Positions 21,858 to 34,400 of a stretch of DNA of 64,000 bases are shown piece after piece. Both the position numbers and the translations under genes were made by a program. The notes under the pieces are model-generated. The model searched no databases. It had not been told where the DNA came from and was given only the letters and a program-made list of their open reading frames with translations. Numbering within the stretch: position 1 is the first letter of the stretch; the number at the start of each line of letters is the position of its first letter. This DNA comes from Cryptomeria japonica. Lineage: Eukaryota; Streptophyta; Pinopsida; Cupressales; Cupressaceae. The stretch spans positions 184,257,572-184,321,571 of the forward strand of contig NC_081411.1 of the NCBI RefSeq assembly GCF_030272615.1, given 5' to 3'.

Positions 21858-23330
21858 ATGCAATCAAGTGACCGTGAAAGGAGGTATTATCAAAAGGAAG
21901 AAAAGAACAGAAATTGGAAACGCCCTCAAATATGGGAAGGTAAAACAGTATCTGAGATCTTAGGGGTCAAATAGGTTTCATCTTCCAGTCCTGTAGAGAG
22001 TATGTGGGATAGGAGAGATGATAGTCCATCACGGAATACTGATGAGAGAGAAGCAAGAGACATTATGAGAGTAATTCAAGAGGAGAAAGAACAAGTAGCC
22101 AATATGTTACAACAACTTACCATTGTTATCCAATAGTTAAGTGTAGCACCACGAAGACCTCCATGCAGCCATGTAGATGGTGGCAGTATGATTGGATCCC
22201 CTTTTGAAGAAAGATCTCCTACATGTTCTACAAATAGGCCATTGATTCCAATGTTTCTAACTAGTAATTAAGAAGAAGAGGTGAACAATGCTAGTGGAGG
22301 CATGTAGCATTTCCAGATAATGTGATGACCATGCATGATCAGTGGAATACTCTTCCACTGCATGTCAGAGCATATTTGACCTTCATCCAATACATGGGAC
22401 AATGAAGGGAAAATGGTAGGACAAGACAAGAATGGAGATGATGGCAACAAAATAAGGAGCTTAAGCGGGCCACTAGTAAACTAACTCTAGCCACATTTGA
22501 TGGAAGTGGAAGGATAAGTGCAAGGGCATGCATTCACAAATTAAACACCTTCTTGACTCTAAAACCAATGAAGGAAGCAAATGTAATCAAGTTTGCAACC
22601 ATGCATTTAGAAGGAAAATCTTATGATTGGTGGCACCATGGCTTAGTGACACAAGACCATGGGTTAATACATTCTTATGAAGAGTTTAGCACTAAGTTGA
22701 TTGTGCACTTTAACAGGAAAGATGTGGAAGTGTATTACAGGGAGTTGGCACAATTAAGACAAGTTGGGTCTTTGGATGCTTATGTTAATGAGTTTCAAAT
22801 AATTGTTGAACTATGGTTCTGGATATGTCTAAAAATAGGAAGATTATATTTTTTGTTGAAGGTCTAAATGATAAGATTAAGGGGATTTTGAAAGTACTCA
22901 AGCCTAAATCACTACAAAACACAATTAAAATGGCAATGGAGCTTGATACCAAATCCACTTCCTATCAGCCACCTAAAAGAAGTTTCAAAGGTTCAAACCC
23001 AAATCTAAAATCTTACAATCGACCCAAGAACCCACTACTTGGGATGGACTTTGATTCTAGGGATGAGTAGAGGATAAAGAAGTTATGCTTCACCTACAAA
23101 GAACCTTGGAATCTTGTGCATAGATGCCTTGGAAAGGGCAAAATATATTATATAGAGGTCACTTCTGATGTTGAGGAGGAGCAGATAGATGACAGCGGAT
23201 CGGAAGATAGAAATAATAATGAACAACATGAGAATCAGGAGGAAACTGCACATGAAATAATAAAAGATAAGGAAGGCTATTAGATTAATGTGGCTATTGC
23301 TTCACTATTTAGAGTTCCTCTATGTCATCC
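21858..23330 (+). pseudogene. Chromovirus gag (capsid) relic
   Basis: Starts at ATG 21858 (MQSSDRERRYYQKEEKN) and continues with several in-frame stops (for example the TAG after EILGVK). The retrotransposon gag domain is visible at 22480-22860 (ATFDGSGRI, then AMHLEGKSYDWW-type residues, then LDAYVNEFQ). A frameshift follows near 22810 and the frame goes on as FVEGLNDKIKGIL. A zinc knuckle at about 23080-23130 is degraded: it reads CFTYKEPWNLVHRC where C-X2-C-X4-H-X4-C is expected, so the second Cys is Tyr. An acidic linker (EEEQIDDSGSEDRNNNE) follows. Confidence 0.85.
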
Positions 23331-23620
23331 CTTTCAATTAAAGGGAGTACTTAATGGGTAGCGAGTTATTTTTCTACTAGATATGGGTGCCACACAAAAC
23401 TTTATTAATGTGCATATAGTGGTGAGGAGTGAACTACAAGTTGAGGAGATTCCAGTTTTTGGTGTGGAAGTCGTGGGTGGTGATACCTTGAGTTGCACTG
23501 GGATAATTCCTCTGCTTATTTTTCAGATGGGTGATTACACTTTGACCAATGATTTTTATGTGGTTAAGTTAGAGGGGCTTGATGTGATTCTTGGCATGTA
23601 GTGGTTACAGTCTCTTAGCA
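23331..23620 (+). pseudogene. Chromovirus aspartic protease relic
   Basis: Encodes the retropepsin core: LLDMGATQNFI, where the D-T/S-G catalytic triad is D-M-G, then GDYTLTNDFYVV and LDVILGM just before a stop at 23599-23601 (the usual next residue is Trp, so TGG probably became TAG). The active-site substitution alone would inactivate it. An upstream stop at 23359-23361 also interrupts the frame. Confidence 0.85.
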
Positions 23621-25264
23621 AATACATGCTAGACCACCATAAGATGCAATTAGAGTTTGTGGACAATAGGAAGAAGGTTGACTTGAAGGCTTTGACGAAT
23701 GAAGGGACTAGAGTAATTTCAACACATTGGATGGAGGCCATTCTCAAACATGATGATTTAGAATGGGCAACCCAATGTTTTTTTTCTATAAATTTATCTT
23801 TAGGAGGAGGTCAACAACTACATGTAGATATTCAGGTAGTGCTAGACAAGCATAGTGGGGTTTTTGGAGACATTTCTCTAGGTCAACCTCTTGATTGTGG
23901 GTTTGACCATGTTATAGAGTTGGAAGAGGGCACCAAGCCTATCATTACTACACCATATTGTTATTTGAGGAACTTAAAGGAAGAGATTGAAAATACAATT
24001 AAGGAATTACTTGCCATGGGACATATTAGACCAAGCTCTAGCCTGTTTGCTTCTTTAGTGGTCTTAGTGAGAAGGATGGTACATTATAGATTTGTATTGA
24101 TTATCATTCTTTGAACAAAAGGACCATAAAAAACAAGTATCCCATTCCCCAGGTTGATGAGTTACTTGATGAGTTACATGAGGCAATTTACTTTTCGAAG
24201 ATTGATCTTCGATCAAGATACCATCCAATTTATGTTCATGAGGAGGATATTCAAAAGATTATATTTAGATGTCACTATAGACACTATGAGTTCTTAGTGA
24301 TGTAATTTGGTCTAACTAATGCACCTGCTACTTTCTAGTAGTGTACGAATCATATCTTAAATAAGAAGTTGCAAAAAATTGTATTGCCATTCTTCAATGA
24401 TATTATGATATATAGTAGAACATGAGAGGAAGACCTTCAACATATTCCTGAGGTCTTAAGTATCATGGAGGCACAGTTAGTTCACTAAGGTATCCAAATG
24501 TGAGTTTGGAATGATGGAGATTCTATAACTGGGGTATGCGATAGGGATAACTATGTTAAGGTACTCCAAGAAAAGATTTAGGCAATAGTTGACTGACCCC
24601 CACCTAGGAATGTTTCAAACATGAGGGGATTCCTTGGGCTTTGTTCTTATTACATGAGGTTCATTCTCTCAGCTTACAACTCTCCTTATATATCTCACAT
24701 GAAAGGGTGCATTTAGTCGGTCAGATGATGCACAGGGAACATGTGATAGGCTTAAGGAGGTTATGAGCACTTGTCCTGTGCTAGCTCTTCCTAATTTCTC
24801 TTATCCATTTGTGTTAGAGTGTGATGCACTAGGTGAGGGAAGTGATGTAGTACTCATGCAGAATGCACATTCCATCACCTATGAGAGCAAGAAATTGAGG
24901 GATAATGAGAGACTATATTCCACCTATGATAAGGAGATGCTTGCTATCATGGATGTGTTGGCAAAGTTTAGACAATATCTGGTAGGGAGGGAATTTGTAG
25001 TAAGAATGGTTCACAATAATTTGAGGTACTTCTTGAGCAGAAGGAGTTACATGAGCAACAACAAAACTGGGTCAGCAAAATATAGGGATATGATTTTTGA
25101 CATTGAGTATGTCAAAGGAAAAGAAACATTGTGGTTGATGCACTTTCTAGGAGACCTCCTACCTCTACATTGTGCTCTATATCTGAGATTTTAGCTGATT
25201 GGAAGACTCAACTTTTGGTTGAGTATTCTAAGACCCATTTGTAAGTGAGATCATGGATGGAATC
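23621..25264 (+). pseudogene. Chromovirus reverse transcriptase and RNase H relic
   Basis: RT begins with the gypsy-type FDHVIELEEGTKPI and KELLAMGHIRPSSS blocks (23900-24060). A frameshift near 24080 and a stop at 24112-24114 precede [17 protein letters not shown] and [11 protein letters not shown]. The catalytic motif, normally F/Y-x-D-D, reads FFNDIMIYS at ~24390-24420, so one catalytic Asp is Asn. RNase H spans 24763-25190 (YPFVLECDALGEGS, then LYSTYDKEMLAI, then FRQYLVGREFVV). The frame is then cut at 25264 by the inner Tat-like element; the integrase half resumes at 44228. Confidence 0.9.
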
Positions 25265-26528
25265 TGTAGTGTCATAAAATTGTGACCCTAGCAATTTTCA
25301 ACTGCATTAAGGTCCTCACGCATGTGAATTCAAGTCCTTTAGCCTGATCAGAGACTGGAGATTGCTCAGCTTGCGGAAAAAACTTCTTCCTTGGCCTCTG
25401 CATCAAACCGTTTGCACTCTTCCCTACAGAAAGGGGTAGGATAAGGGCGTGGCGCCACTATCCCCCCTTGGATAGGGGAATGGCTCCCTTGTTCTCCCAG
25501 GTTAGGGGCGTGGTGCCCCTTTCCCTACCCTATTTTGGGGTAGGACCCTCCTAGGTTTGCATTGTTGGGCAGGAAACTCCCCTAATGTCAGCTCGTGATG
25601 AAAATCAAATCCACTAACATGTATTTAAGGGGCATTCATCCTCTCATTTGCATAAGTAGAAGTTCGATAAGTGGAAGTTCAATAAGTTGAAGTTCAATAA
25701 GTGGGATGAGTAGAAAATTCACAAGCGATCAAGCATTCAAGAGCATTCAAGCATTCTTTTCCAGCATTGAGCATTCTCAAGTCCCCCTCCAAGGCTAGGT
25801 GTTGCATTCAAGTCAATGATTCAACCATTGAAGAGGAGAGTGATTTCAACATTCAATTCCACACAAGCGCTTTTATCAACATTGCTACTACAACCTCCCT
25901 TGAGGTGATTTACAATTCAGTCTTTCATTTACAGCTACTTGCAAGTACTTTTTTTCATTACTTAGTGAATTCCAAAGCTGGGGTTTGACCTAAAGGAAAA
26001 TCCCCAATCCCAAACCAATTTTCTCTCTTTTCAATGTGTAGGTTGCAGGTGCACAGTTGTACTTTTGGATTCAGCTTTCATTTGCAGAGACGGAAAAACC
26101 CTTTTCATTTTGCAGATTTTTTGGAGGACCATGAACATTCCCGCCACAGTCCAGACAAATTTTCCTCAAATTCACAGGGCGACTTTGTCTCAACATTTTA
26201 CTGCCAGATCCAAGTGCACAGCTTCATCCCATATTTCGATCTCAAGTCATAATCAATTCTTTGTCACTTTTGCACTACATAATTCAATCAATTTCCTTTC
26301 CAAATAAAACAAGGAAGAGAGGATCAACTTATCATTCCCAATTCATTCAGAATTCAATCTACCATCTTCATGTGGAGAGATTGAATCTAGTGAATTATCC
26401 TGTCCTCTTTCTAATGTAACATGGTGAAAAGTGCTTGAGTGGTAATCAATAGCAAAACTCTCATCTCTCTTTGAGGGAAAGGGTAGTTTCCTTCTTGATC
26501 TATCATTCACCATTTTCCTGCCATTACA
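25265..26528 (+). repeat. Tat-1 5' LTR
   Basis: TGTAGTGTCATAAAATTG at the start, CCATTACA at the end; pairs with 42975-44227. A TATTTAAGGGG string at ~25621 could serve as TATA box. Confidence 0.92.
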
Positions 26529-26546
26529 TTTTGGTGAACTCGACGT
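26529..26546 (+). other. Tat-1 primer binding site (tRNA not identified)
   Basis: TTTTGGTGAACTCGACGT follows the 5' LTR directly, in the position of a primer binding site. TGG then GAAC.. is the expected complement of a CCA tail, but I cannot assign the tRNA. Confidence 0.65.
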
Positions 26547-27718
26547 CTTGCATGCTTTCCTTTGAACAAAATTGCATTTTTTTTATTTACAAGTTTCAAC
26601 TTTCTGCAAACTTAGTGGTTAAATCATTCAAAACCCTAGTTTTTAAATTTAAAATTGAACTTGTGCTTTGTAAAAATTGCTTGTGGTTATCTTAGATCTG
26701 AAAATTGTTTTGATTGTCAAATTCAATTTCCTCATTGTCTTGTTCAATTTGCAATTAAAATTTAAAAAATTAAGAGGTTACTTGTTAAGACCCTAATTTT
26801 CAAAAATCATCTCGAACTTGTGCAAAAATTGGATTTCCATTTAATTTTCAGATTTCTGATTGTTCTCAGATTTGTCTTCATTTTTATAGTTCAAATTTTC
26901 AATTTCCCCCCTTTTTCCCAAAATTCAAATTTTAAAATGAAGTGGTTAGGTCATCAAACCCTAATTTCTAAAATTAATTGGATTTTGTGTGAATTTCAAA
27001 TAAATTTCATTTACATTCAGATTTCTAAACATTCTCCAAGGTGTCCCTATCCATTAGGTTTGACCCTTTTCAAAATTACAATCCAATTCCTTTTTCTTCA
27101 AAACCCTAATAGGGTCCTATTTTCACATTTGCTTCGTCATTTTGCCCATCTAAAGATCGTAAAAGTCTCCAATTTTGGGGGTTTAGCTTTAAAATCATCA
27201 TAATATCCATCCTTAAAAATTTCAAAAAAAGTTGGTCAGACCATGTGCGTTCCCGCCATGGTCCTCGGGAGATTGTTATGATTGTATTTAATAGCTTAAA
27301 TTTGAAAGATTGCCTAATTTTATCAATTTTTCATGCCTCTAGAATCATAAATACCTTTAAAATTCAATATTTCACATTTCAAGAAATTTTTTAAAATTAA
27401 GAGGTTAATCATAGTCTGCCCTGATTTTAAAAATTCTGATTTTAAGATTAAGTGGTATTCCCTTGACCCTAATTTTAAAACTCCAATTTCCTTTCATTTT
27501 TGGAAATTGTGTCATCTTTTTCCTCCAGCAAAGCTCAAATTATGTAATCATTATTTCCTTCCATTTTGCATTACTCAATTTTTTAAGGTTTGTTTTACAA
27601 TTCAAAATTCAAATTTTCCCTCTAGTGGATGAGTTTTACCACTATTAGTCCTACCTATCCTATCCCCGTTAGATGAAGAATTAGAATTAAAGCTTCCCAA
27701 GGTTTAATTACTAAGGAG
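26547..27718 (+). other. Tat-1 AT-rich leader with recurring CCCTAATTT motifs
   Basis: Untranslated leader of about 1.2 kb. It repeats a loose unit of the form AAATTAAGAGGTTA followed by ACCCTAATTTT (near 26763-26800, 26938-26975, 27393-27430, 27445-27480). No translated frame shows motifs. Long leaders are usual in Tat/Athila elements. Confidence 0.6.
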
Positions 27719-30031
27719 ATGGAACCTAATTTGGGTGACTTCTTTAATGAAGATCGTGATAATTCTTCCCATCCTAATCATGTGCCTATTCACCCCATTG
27801 ATGGATCCCATGATGAAGAAGAAGCTTTAACTAGGGTTTCTTTAGATCAACTTTCCACATTGGACAATCAATTTGATATCTTTCAACAATGGATGTCCCA
27901 AGAATGCCCTAATAGTGAAGCTCTTTCATTAATTCAAGATCTTAAACGCATGCTTCAAAGTGATAAGAATGAAATTGATATATTGTGTGGCATTGCACTT
28001 ATTGTTGGTTCTAATTTCATGCCTCTCAAGAGTTCTGCTAAAACCATAGGTTACTCACAACCTTCAACACAAGTCAATCCTTCAATTCATTTTACTCCTA
28101 TGACTATTATTCCTACTTTCACATCTAACATCATGGCCACTTCAACTCAAAATGTCATTTCAACAACCATAGGTCATGGGAGCAATCCCTTTGCTTCATT
28201 TAATCCTCCATCTTTACCTATGTTCTCCATGATTATTCCTACTATTTCTCAACCAATCAATGTGACACAAGGGGGAAATTCCTTCAACAATTTTATTCCT
28301 CATTTAAGTGTCCCTTTTCCTACCCAATAATCACCCATGCCTACTTACCATATTGTCTCACCACCTTATTCTCAATCCATGCCTTCTTTCAATTACCTCA
28401 CACCACCTTCCCAATCACCTATGTCTAACATCAATTCTTCTACCAAAATGACAATCAACAATCTTGCTCAAACCGTGTTTTCCTTACAACAACAAATTGC
28501 TTCCATGAGTCAATCCAAGTTTAGTGTGCCCACCTTTGATGTTGCGAGCCCACTTTCTCTTGATATTGTTAAAGTCATGCCACCTAAACATGTTGAGATC
28601 CCTCAATTGGAACTCTATAATGGAAAAGGTGATCCCCTTGTGCATGTCAAAACATTTCAAACATTGTGTACTGATTTTGCTTATGATCAACGATTGCTTG
28701 CAAAATTGTTTACAAGAACACTAATAGATAAGGCCTTACAATGGTATTGTTCTTTTCCTTCTTATTCTATCACTTCCTTTCAACAACTAGCAAATGCTTT
28801 AATCTAACAATTTCAAAACAATATTGGTCGTAAAATCACTTTAACTGATTTAATGCATTGTAAACAAGGTGTTGAAGAAAAAGTGACTGATTTCATTCGT
28901 AGATATAAGCATTTGTGTGCTCAAATTTCTTTTCATGTACCTGATAATGATATTCAAAGAATTTTCATTTCTAATTTGCAAAAAGATATCAAAGAAAAGC
29001 TTCCTTTGTCTGAGTTTACATCCTTTCCGCAGTTGTGCACAAGACTCCATAATTATCAGCTGACTATGAGTCAAATGGAGCAATCCACTCCTATGGCTCC
29101 AAGTGATAAGGGGGAGAGTGTTCAACAACCGTTTGCAAATTTCAAACCAACAAAAAGCTTCATCATGTTCAATGATACAATCAACAACAACCATGTGAAT
29201 GCTACAACAGGTGGGCCTTCTGTTTCTAATTGTTTCTAAAGAGAAAGACAATTTACTCCTTTGAATGAATCTTTACATAGTATTATGTCTTAGTTGTTGC
29301 ACAGAAATGTTATCAAACTTCCTCCTATAAAACAAATTGATTCTTCTAAACTTGCATCTCCTTATTTTGATAACAATTCCTTTTGCCAATTTCATCGTCA
29401 ACTTGGTCATGATACTAAAAAATGTTTTGCATTGAAGAATAAGATTCAAGACTTGATTGATAATAATATTATATATGTGGCAGGTGTGAATGATAATGGG
29501 AATAAAACAATAGCTCCTCCTAATCAAAATCTTAAGATTTTCATTGATCCCTTGGTATCTCATACCTCTAACATTATTGAGATTGTGCCTAATCCTCTCT
29601 CTTCTGAAGAATTCACCTCTATGGATCCAAACTTGGTTAATATGGTAGAAACACAAAATTTTCCTCAGGATCCCTGTATTGAATTTCACCCTAGTGAGAC
29701 CATTAGAGCACCTGATGACCCTTTATACATAGTTGCAAAGGTTAAGGATATCCTTTTCTGTGGTGCCCTGATTGATCCCTCTTCCATGGTTAATGTTATT
29801 ACTGAAGAGTATCTTTTCACTTTACAATTGTATAAGCCAATATATGATGTTTCTAATGTAGCTGTAAAGTTATTTGATGGCTTCTATTGTCCTACCATTG
29901 GCTCTATCACCCTTCCTATTGAAGTTCATTCTAAATCCATGGATGTTGACTTTATTATCATACCTTCCTTTGAGCAATTCCATGTGAAGTTGGGCTATCC
30001 TTGGCTATATTTCATGAAGGCTATTGCTTCT
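27719..30031 (+). pseudogene. Tat-1 gag-protease polyprotein, one frame with in-frame stops, cut by insertion
   Basis: A single reading frame from ATG 27719 (MEPNLGDFFNEDRDN) stays in phase to 30031, broken only by stops at about 28328, 28805, 29237 and 29291. The gag domain is near 28580-29050 (PQLELYNGKGDP, then ALQWYCSFP, then RRYKHLCAQISFHVP). A zinc finger of the form C-x2-H-x4-H-x4-C (CQFHRQLGHDTKKC) lies at ~29380-29425, followed by KNKIQDLID. The protease is at ~29750-30000, with LIDPSSMVNVITEE where a D-S/T/G-type triad is expected, so the active site has probably decayed. The frame is interrupted after codon TCT at 30031 by the TIR element and resumes at CCA 41133. Confidence 0.88.
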
Positions 30032-30032
30032 A

Positions 30033-30079
30033 GGTATGTGCACCAAGTTGTGGTACCAAAAGGGGGTCTTAAGATGCCA
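30033..30079 (+). repeat. Left terminal inverted repeat of the 11.1-kb element
   Basis: GGTATGTGCACCAAGTTG then TGGTACCAAAAGGGGG. It pairs with the reverse complement of 41080-41127 over ~32 bp with four mismatches, and again at the inner TGCCAC after a gap of about 12 bp. Confidence 0.85.
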
Positions 30080-30929
30080 CTTTTTTTTTTTTTCTGAAAT
30101 CAGCAAAGTCTGAACTTCAATGACAAATTGAAGATAGTTACACTCCAAATTTGAAGATGCAAAAAGAACAAGAGTCAGAGTGCTTCGAGTCTACTTTCTA
30201 AACTACTAATTTTTTTTGAAAATGGTGGAGAATAAGGGCTTCAAAAAGGGGGGCCACAAAAAGTGGTCATGTTTTTATGCAAAAAACATAACATAGCGTT
30301 TGTTGTGGCCCCCCTAAAATGTTAACTTTTTTTTTGAATTTTTAAAATCGCTTCGGTGAGAAATTAGCTAACACCTTGTAGTTTATGCCAAAATTTTTAG
30401 CTAATTTTTTAATGAGTATATGATTTTTTACTAATTTTTGAAGTGGACACATCCTGAAAAATTGAAATTTCAGCGTGCTCCCTCCTAAAATCATTGAAAA
30501 CAAATAAAAAATCAAAACTTTTTTTTTAATTGTATAGAATGGAGTCTAGTTTCTAAAAATGTAATTTTTTTGAAAATCTGTTGAACGTGTAAAAATCTAT
30601 ACCCAAAATAGTGCATGTTGTCTTTTGACAAAAAACAGACACACTAACAAAAGGAATTATAGATGAAAGACTTAACAAAATCAAAATTTGAAATAAATTA
30701 CATTTTTGGATAGCTAAGAGGGAGCTCAAGTTTACCACAATATTTTTTTTCAACTTCATTGAAACACATGCAAACCTGATGGAGAGCACGACCAAAAATA
30801 TGTCAAAATTTTCAATGTTCTGACAAAAACACGTTTCTAGCCTGAAATGGTCATCCAAACCTTTGGGTTGGATGGCCAAGGAAAATCCAAACCATAGGTT
30901 TGGTGTTTCCTAGAGTAGGCCATTTGACG
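30080..30929. other. AT-rich subterminal region of the 11.1-kb element
   Basis: Poly-T and poly-A tracts, and a short inverted pair: GGGGGGCCACAA at ~30249 faces TTGTGGCCCCCC at ~30302 around an A-rich loop. No supported coding frame. Confidence 0.45.
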
Positions 30930-31052
30930 CTCGCCAAATATGGCGAGGGCCCTATTTGGTGTGTGCCAAATGTGATGAATGAATATTCCATTTGGCGCGT
31001 GCCAGATGTGGTCCATATTCCACATTTGGCGCGCACCAAATAAGGATGAAGA
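30930..31052. repeat. Cluster of imperfect TTTGGCG..GCCAAA palindromes
   Basis: Four or five near-palindromes of about 16-20 bp (for example CATTTGGCGCGTGCCAGATG at ~30989 and a CACATTTGGCGCGCACCAAA copy at ~31021). Related ones recur at 31278-31296, 35401-35420 and 35508-35526, so they punctuate the element. Repeated subterminal motifs are the usual binding sites of DNA transposases; that role here is inference. Confidence 0.6.
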
Positions 31053-31392
31053 GGGAGATAGCTCGAGGGATAGCAGAATAAGAGAATTGTGAGACCTAGA
31101 AAGGGGAGGGACAAAGAAGAGTATGTATCTATAAGAATGAAGAGCCCAAGAAGAGGTAAAGGGAGAGAGAGAATATGAGATCTAGTTCATAGAGAGAGAT
31201 GGAACTACGAGGGAAGGGAGATAAAGAAGGCAAAGGTGAGATGGGGGTTTCTATACACACATTTGACACTCTCCCTATTTGGTGCGTGCCAAATGTGGAA
31301 TAGATACAAACTCTTCTTTGTCCCTCCCCTCTCTAGCTCTCACAATTCCCGTATTCTCCTATCCCTTGAGCTATTTCCCTCTTCATCCTTAC
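31041..31392. repeat. Long inverted repeat (about 90-bp arms)
   Basis: The left arm 31041-31131 (TAAGGATGAAGAGGGAGATA start) and right arm 31301-31392 (ending ATTTCCCTCTTCATCCTTA) are reverse complements with scattered mismatches, separated by ~170 bp of purine-rich DNA. A transcript would fold into a long hairpin. Confidence 0.85.
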
Positions 31393-31455
31393 ACCCATCT
31401 AATTCCCTCTCTTACCTCTTTGCCTCAGTTTTTTCCTCACTCCCTCCTCTCTCTA

Positions 31456-34400
31456 GGTCCTAAGGGGTCATAGGACACAAAATGACCCCTTAGGACACAA
31501 AATGACCCCTAAAGACACCTAAGGGGTCATATGGTGTCCTAAGGGGTCATAGGACACCATATGACCTCTCAGGTTACCATAGGACCCATAACGACATAAT
31601 ATTTTTTCCTAAGTGATCATAGGACACCATATGACCCCTTAGGACACCATACAACCCATAACAGCACCATATGGTGTCTTAATGGGTCATAGGACACCAT
31701 ATAACCCTTATGTGTCGTTAGGGGTCATATTGTGTCCTAAGGGGTTATATGGTGTCCTATGACGCCTTAGGACACCATATGACCCCTTAGGACACCATAC
31801 AACCCATAACGACACCATATTGTGTCCTAAGGGGTCATATGGTGTACTAAAGGGTCATAGGACACCATATGACCCCTTACGACACCATCCGACCCATAAC
31901 GACACCATATTGTGTCCTAAGGGTCATATGGTGTCTTAAGGCATTATAACACACCATATGACCCCTTACAACACCTAAGGGGTCATATGGTGTCCTATGT
32001 CCCCATAGGACACCATATGACCCCTTAGGTGTCCATACGACCCATAACAACACCATATTATGTCCTAAGGGGTCATATGGTGTCCTAAGTGGTCATAGGA
32101 CACCATATGACCACTTAAGACACCATATGACCCATAACGACACCATATTATGTCCTAAAGGGTCATATGGTGTCTTAAGCGGTCGTAAGACACCATATGA
32201 CCCCTTAGGACACCATACGACCAATAAAAACACCGTATTGTGTCCAAGGGGGTCATATGGTGTCCTTAGGGGTCATAAGACACCATATGACCCATAACGA
32301 CACCTAAGGGGTCATATGGTGTCCTATGGCCCCATAGGACACCATATGACCCCTTAGGTGTCCATACTACCCATAACAACACCATATTATGTCCTAAGTG
32401 GTCATATGGTGTCCTAAGGGGTCATAAGACACCATATGACCCCTTAGGATATCGTACGACCCATAACGACACCATATTGTGTCCTAAGGGGTCATAAGAA
32501 TCATATGACTCCTTAGGACACCATACGACCCATAACAACACCGTATTGTGTCCTAGGGGGTCATATGGTGTCCTAAGGGGTCATAGGACACCATATGACC
32601 CCTTACGATACTATACGACCCATAACGACACCTAAGGGGTCATATGGTGTCCTATGGCCCCATAGGAAATCATATGACCCCTTGGGTGTCCATATGACCC
32701 ATTACGACACCATATTGTGTCCTAAGGGGTCATATGGTTTTCTAAGGGATCATAGGACACAATATGACCCCTTAGGACACCATATGACCCATAACGACAC
32801 CATATTTTGTCCTAAGGGGTCATTAGACACCATATGACCCCTTAGGACACCATACAACCCATAACAACATCGTATTGTGTCCTAGGAGGTCATATGGTGT
32901 CCTAAGGGGTCATAGGACACCATATGACCCCTTACAACACCATACGACCCATAACGACATCTAAGGGGTCATATGGTGTCCTATGGCCCCATAGGACACC
33001 ATATGACCCCTTAGGTGTCCATACGACCCATAACGACACCATATTGTATCCTAAGGGGTCATATGGTGTCCTAAGGGGTCATAGGACACATACAACACAT
33101 AATGACACCATATTGTGTCCTAAGGGGTCATAAGACACCATATGACCCCTTAGGACACCATACGACCCATAATGACATTGTATTGTGTCCTAGGGGGTCA
33201 TATGGTGTCCTAAGGGGTCATAAGACACCATATGACCCCTTACGACACCATACGACCTATAACAACACCTAAGGGGTCATACGGTGTCCTATGGCCCCAT
33301 AGGACACCATATGACCCCTTAGGTGTCCATACGACCCATAACGACACCATATTATGTCCTAAGGTGTCATATGGTGTCCTAAGGGGTCATAGGACACCAT
33401 ATGACCCCTTAGGACACCATACGACCCATAAAGACACCATATTTTGTCCTAAGGGGTCATATGGTGTCCTAAGGGGTCATAAGCCACCATATGACCCCTT
33501 ACGATACCATACGACCCATAATGATACCATATTGCATCCTAGGGGGTCATATGGTGTCCTAAGGGGTCATAGGACACCATATCACCCCTTACGACACCAT
33601 ACGACCCATAACGACACCTAAGGGGTCATATGGTCTCCTATGGCCCCATAGGACACTATATGACCCCTTGGGTGTCCATACGACCCATAATGACATAATA
33701 TTGTGTCCTAAGGGGTCATAGGACACCATATTACCCTTTAGGACACCATACGACCCATAATAACACCATATTGTGTCCTAAGGGGTCATAAGACACCATA
33801 TGACCCCTTAGGACACCATACAACCCATAACGACATCATATTGTGTCCTAGGGGGTCATAAGACACCATATGACCCATAACGACACCTAAGGGGTCATAC
33901 GGTGTCCTATGGCCCCATAGGACACCATATGACACATTAGGTGTCCATACAACCCATAACGACACAATATTGTGTCCTACGGGGTCATATGGTGTCGTAA
34001 GGCATCATAGGACACCATATGACCCCTTAGGACACCATACAACCCATAACGACACTGTATTTTGTCCTAAGGGGTCATAAGACACCATATGACCCCTTAG
34101 GACACCATACAACCCATAACGACACTGTATTGTGTCCTAGGAGGTCATATGGTGTCCTAAGGGGTCATAGGGTGTCCTATGACCCCTTAGGACACCATAT
34201 GACCCATAACGACACATAAGGGGTCATACGGTGTCATATGGCCCCATAGGACACCATATGACCCCTTAGGTGTCCATACGACCCATAACAACACCATATT
34301 GTGTCCTAAGGGGTCATAGGACACCATATGACCCCTTAGGACACCATACGACCCATAACCACACCATATTGTGTCCTAAGGGGTCATATGGTGTTCTAAG

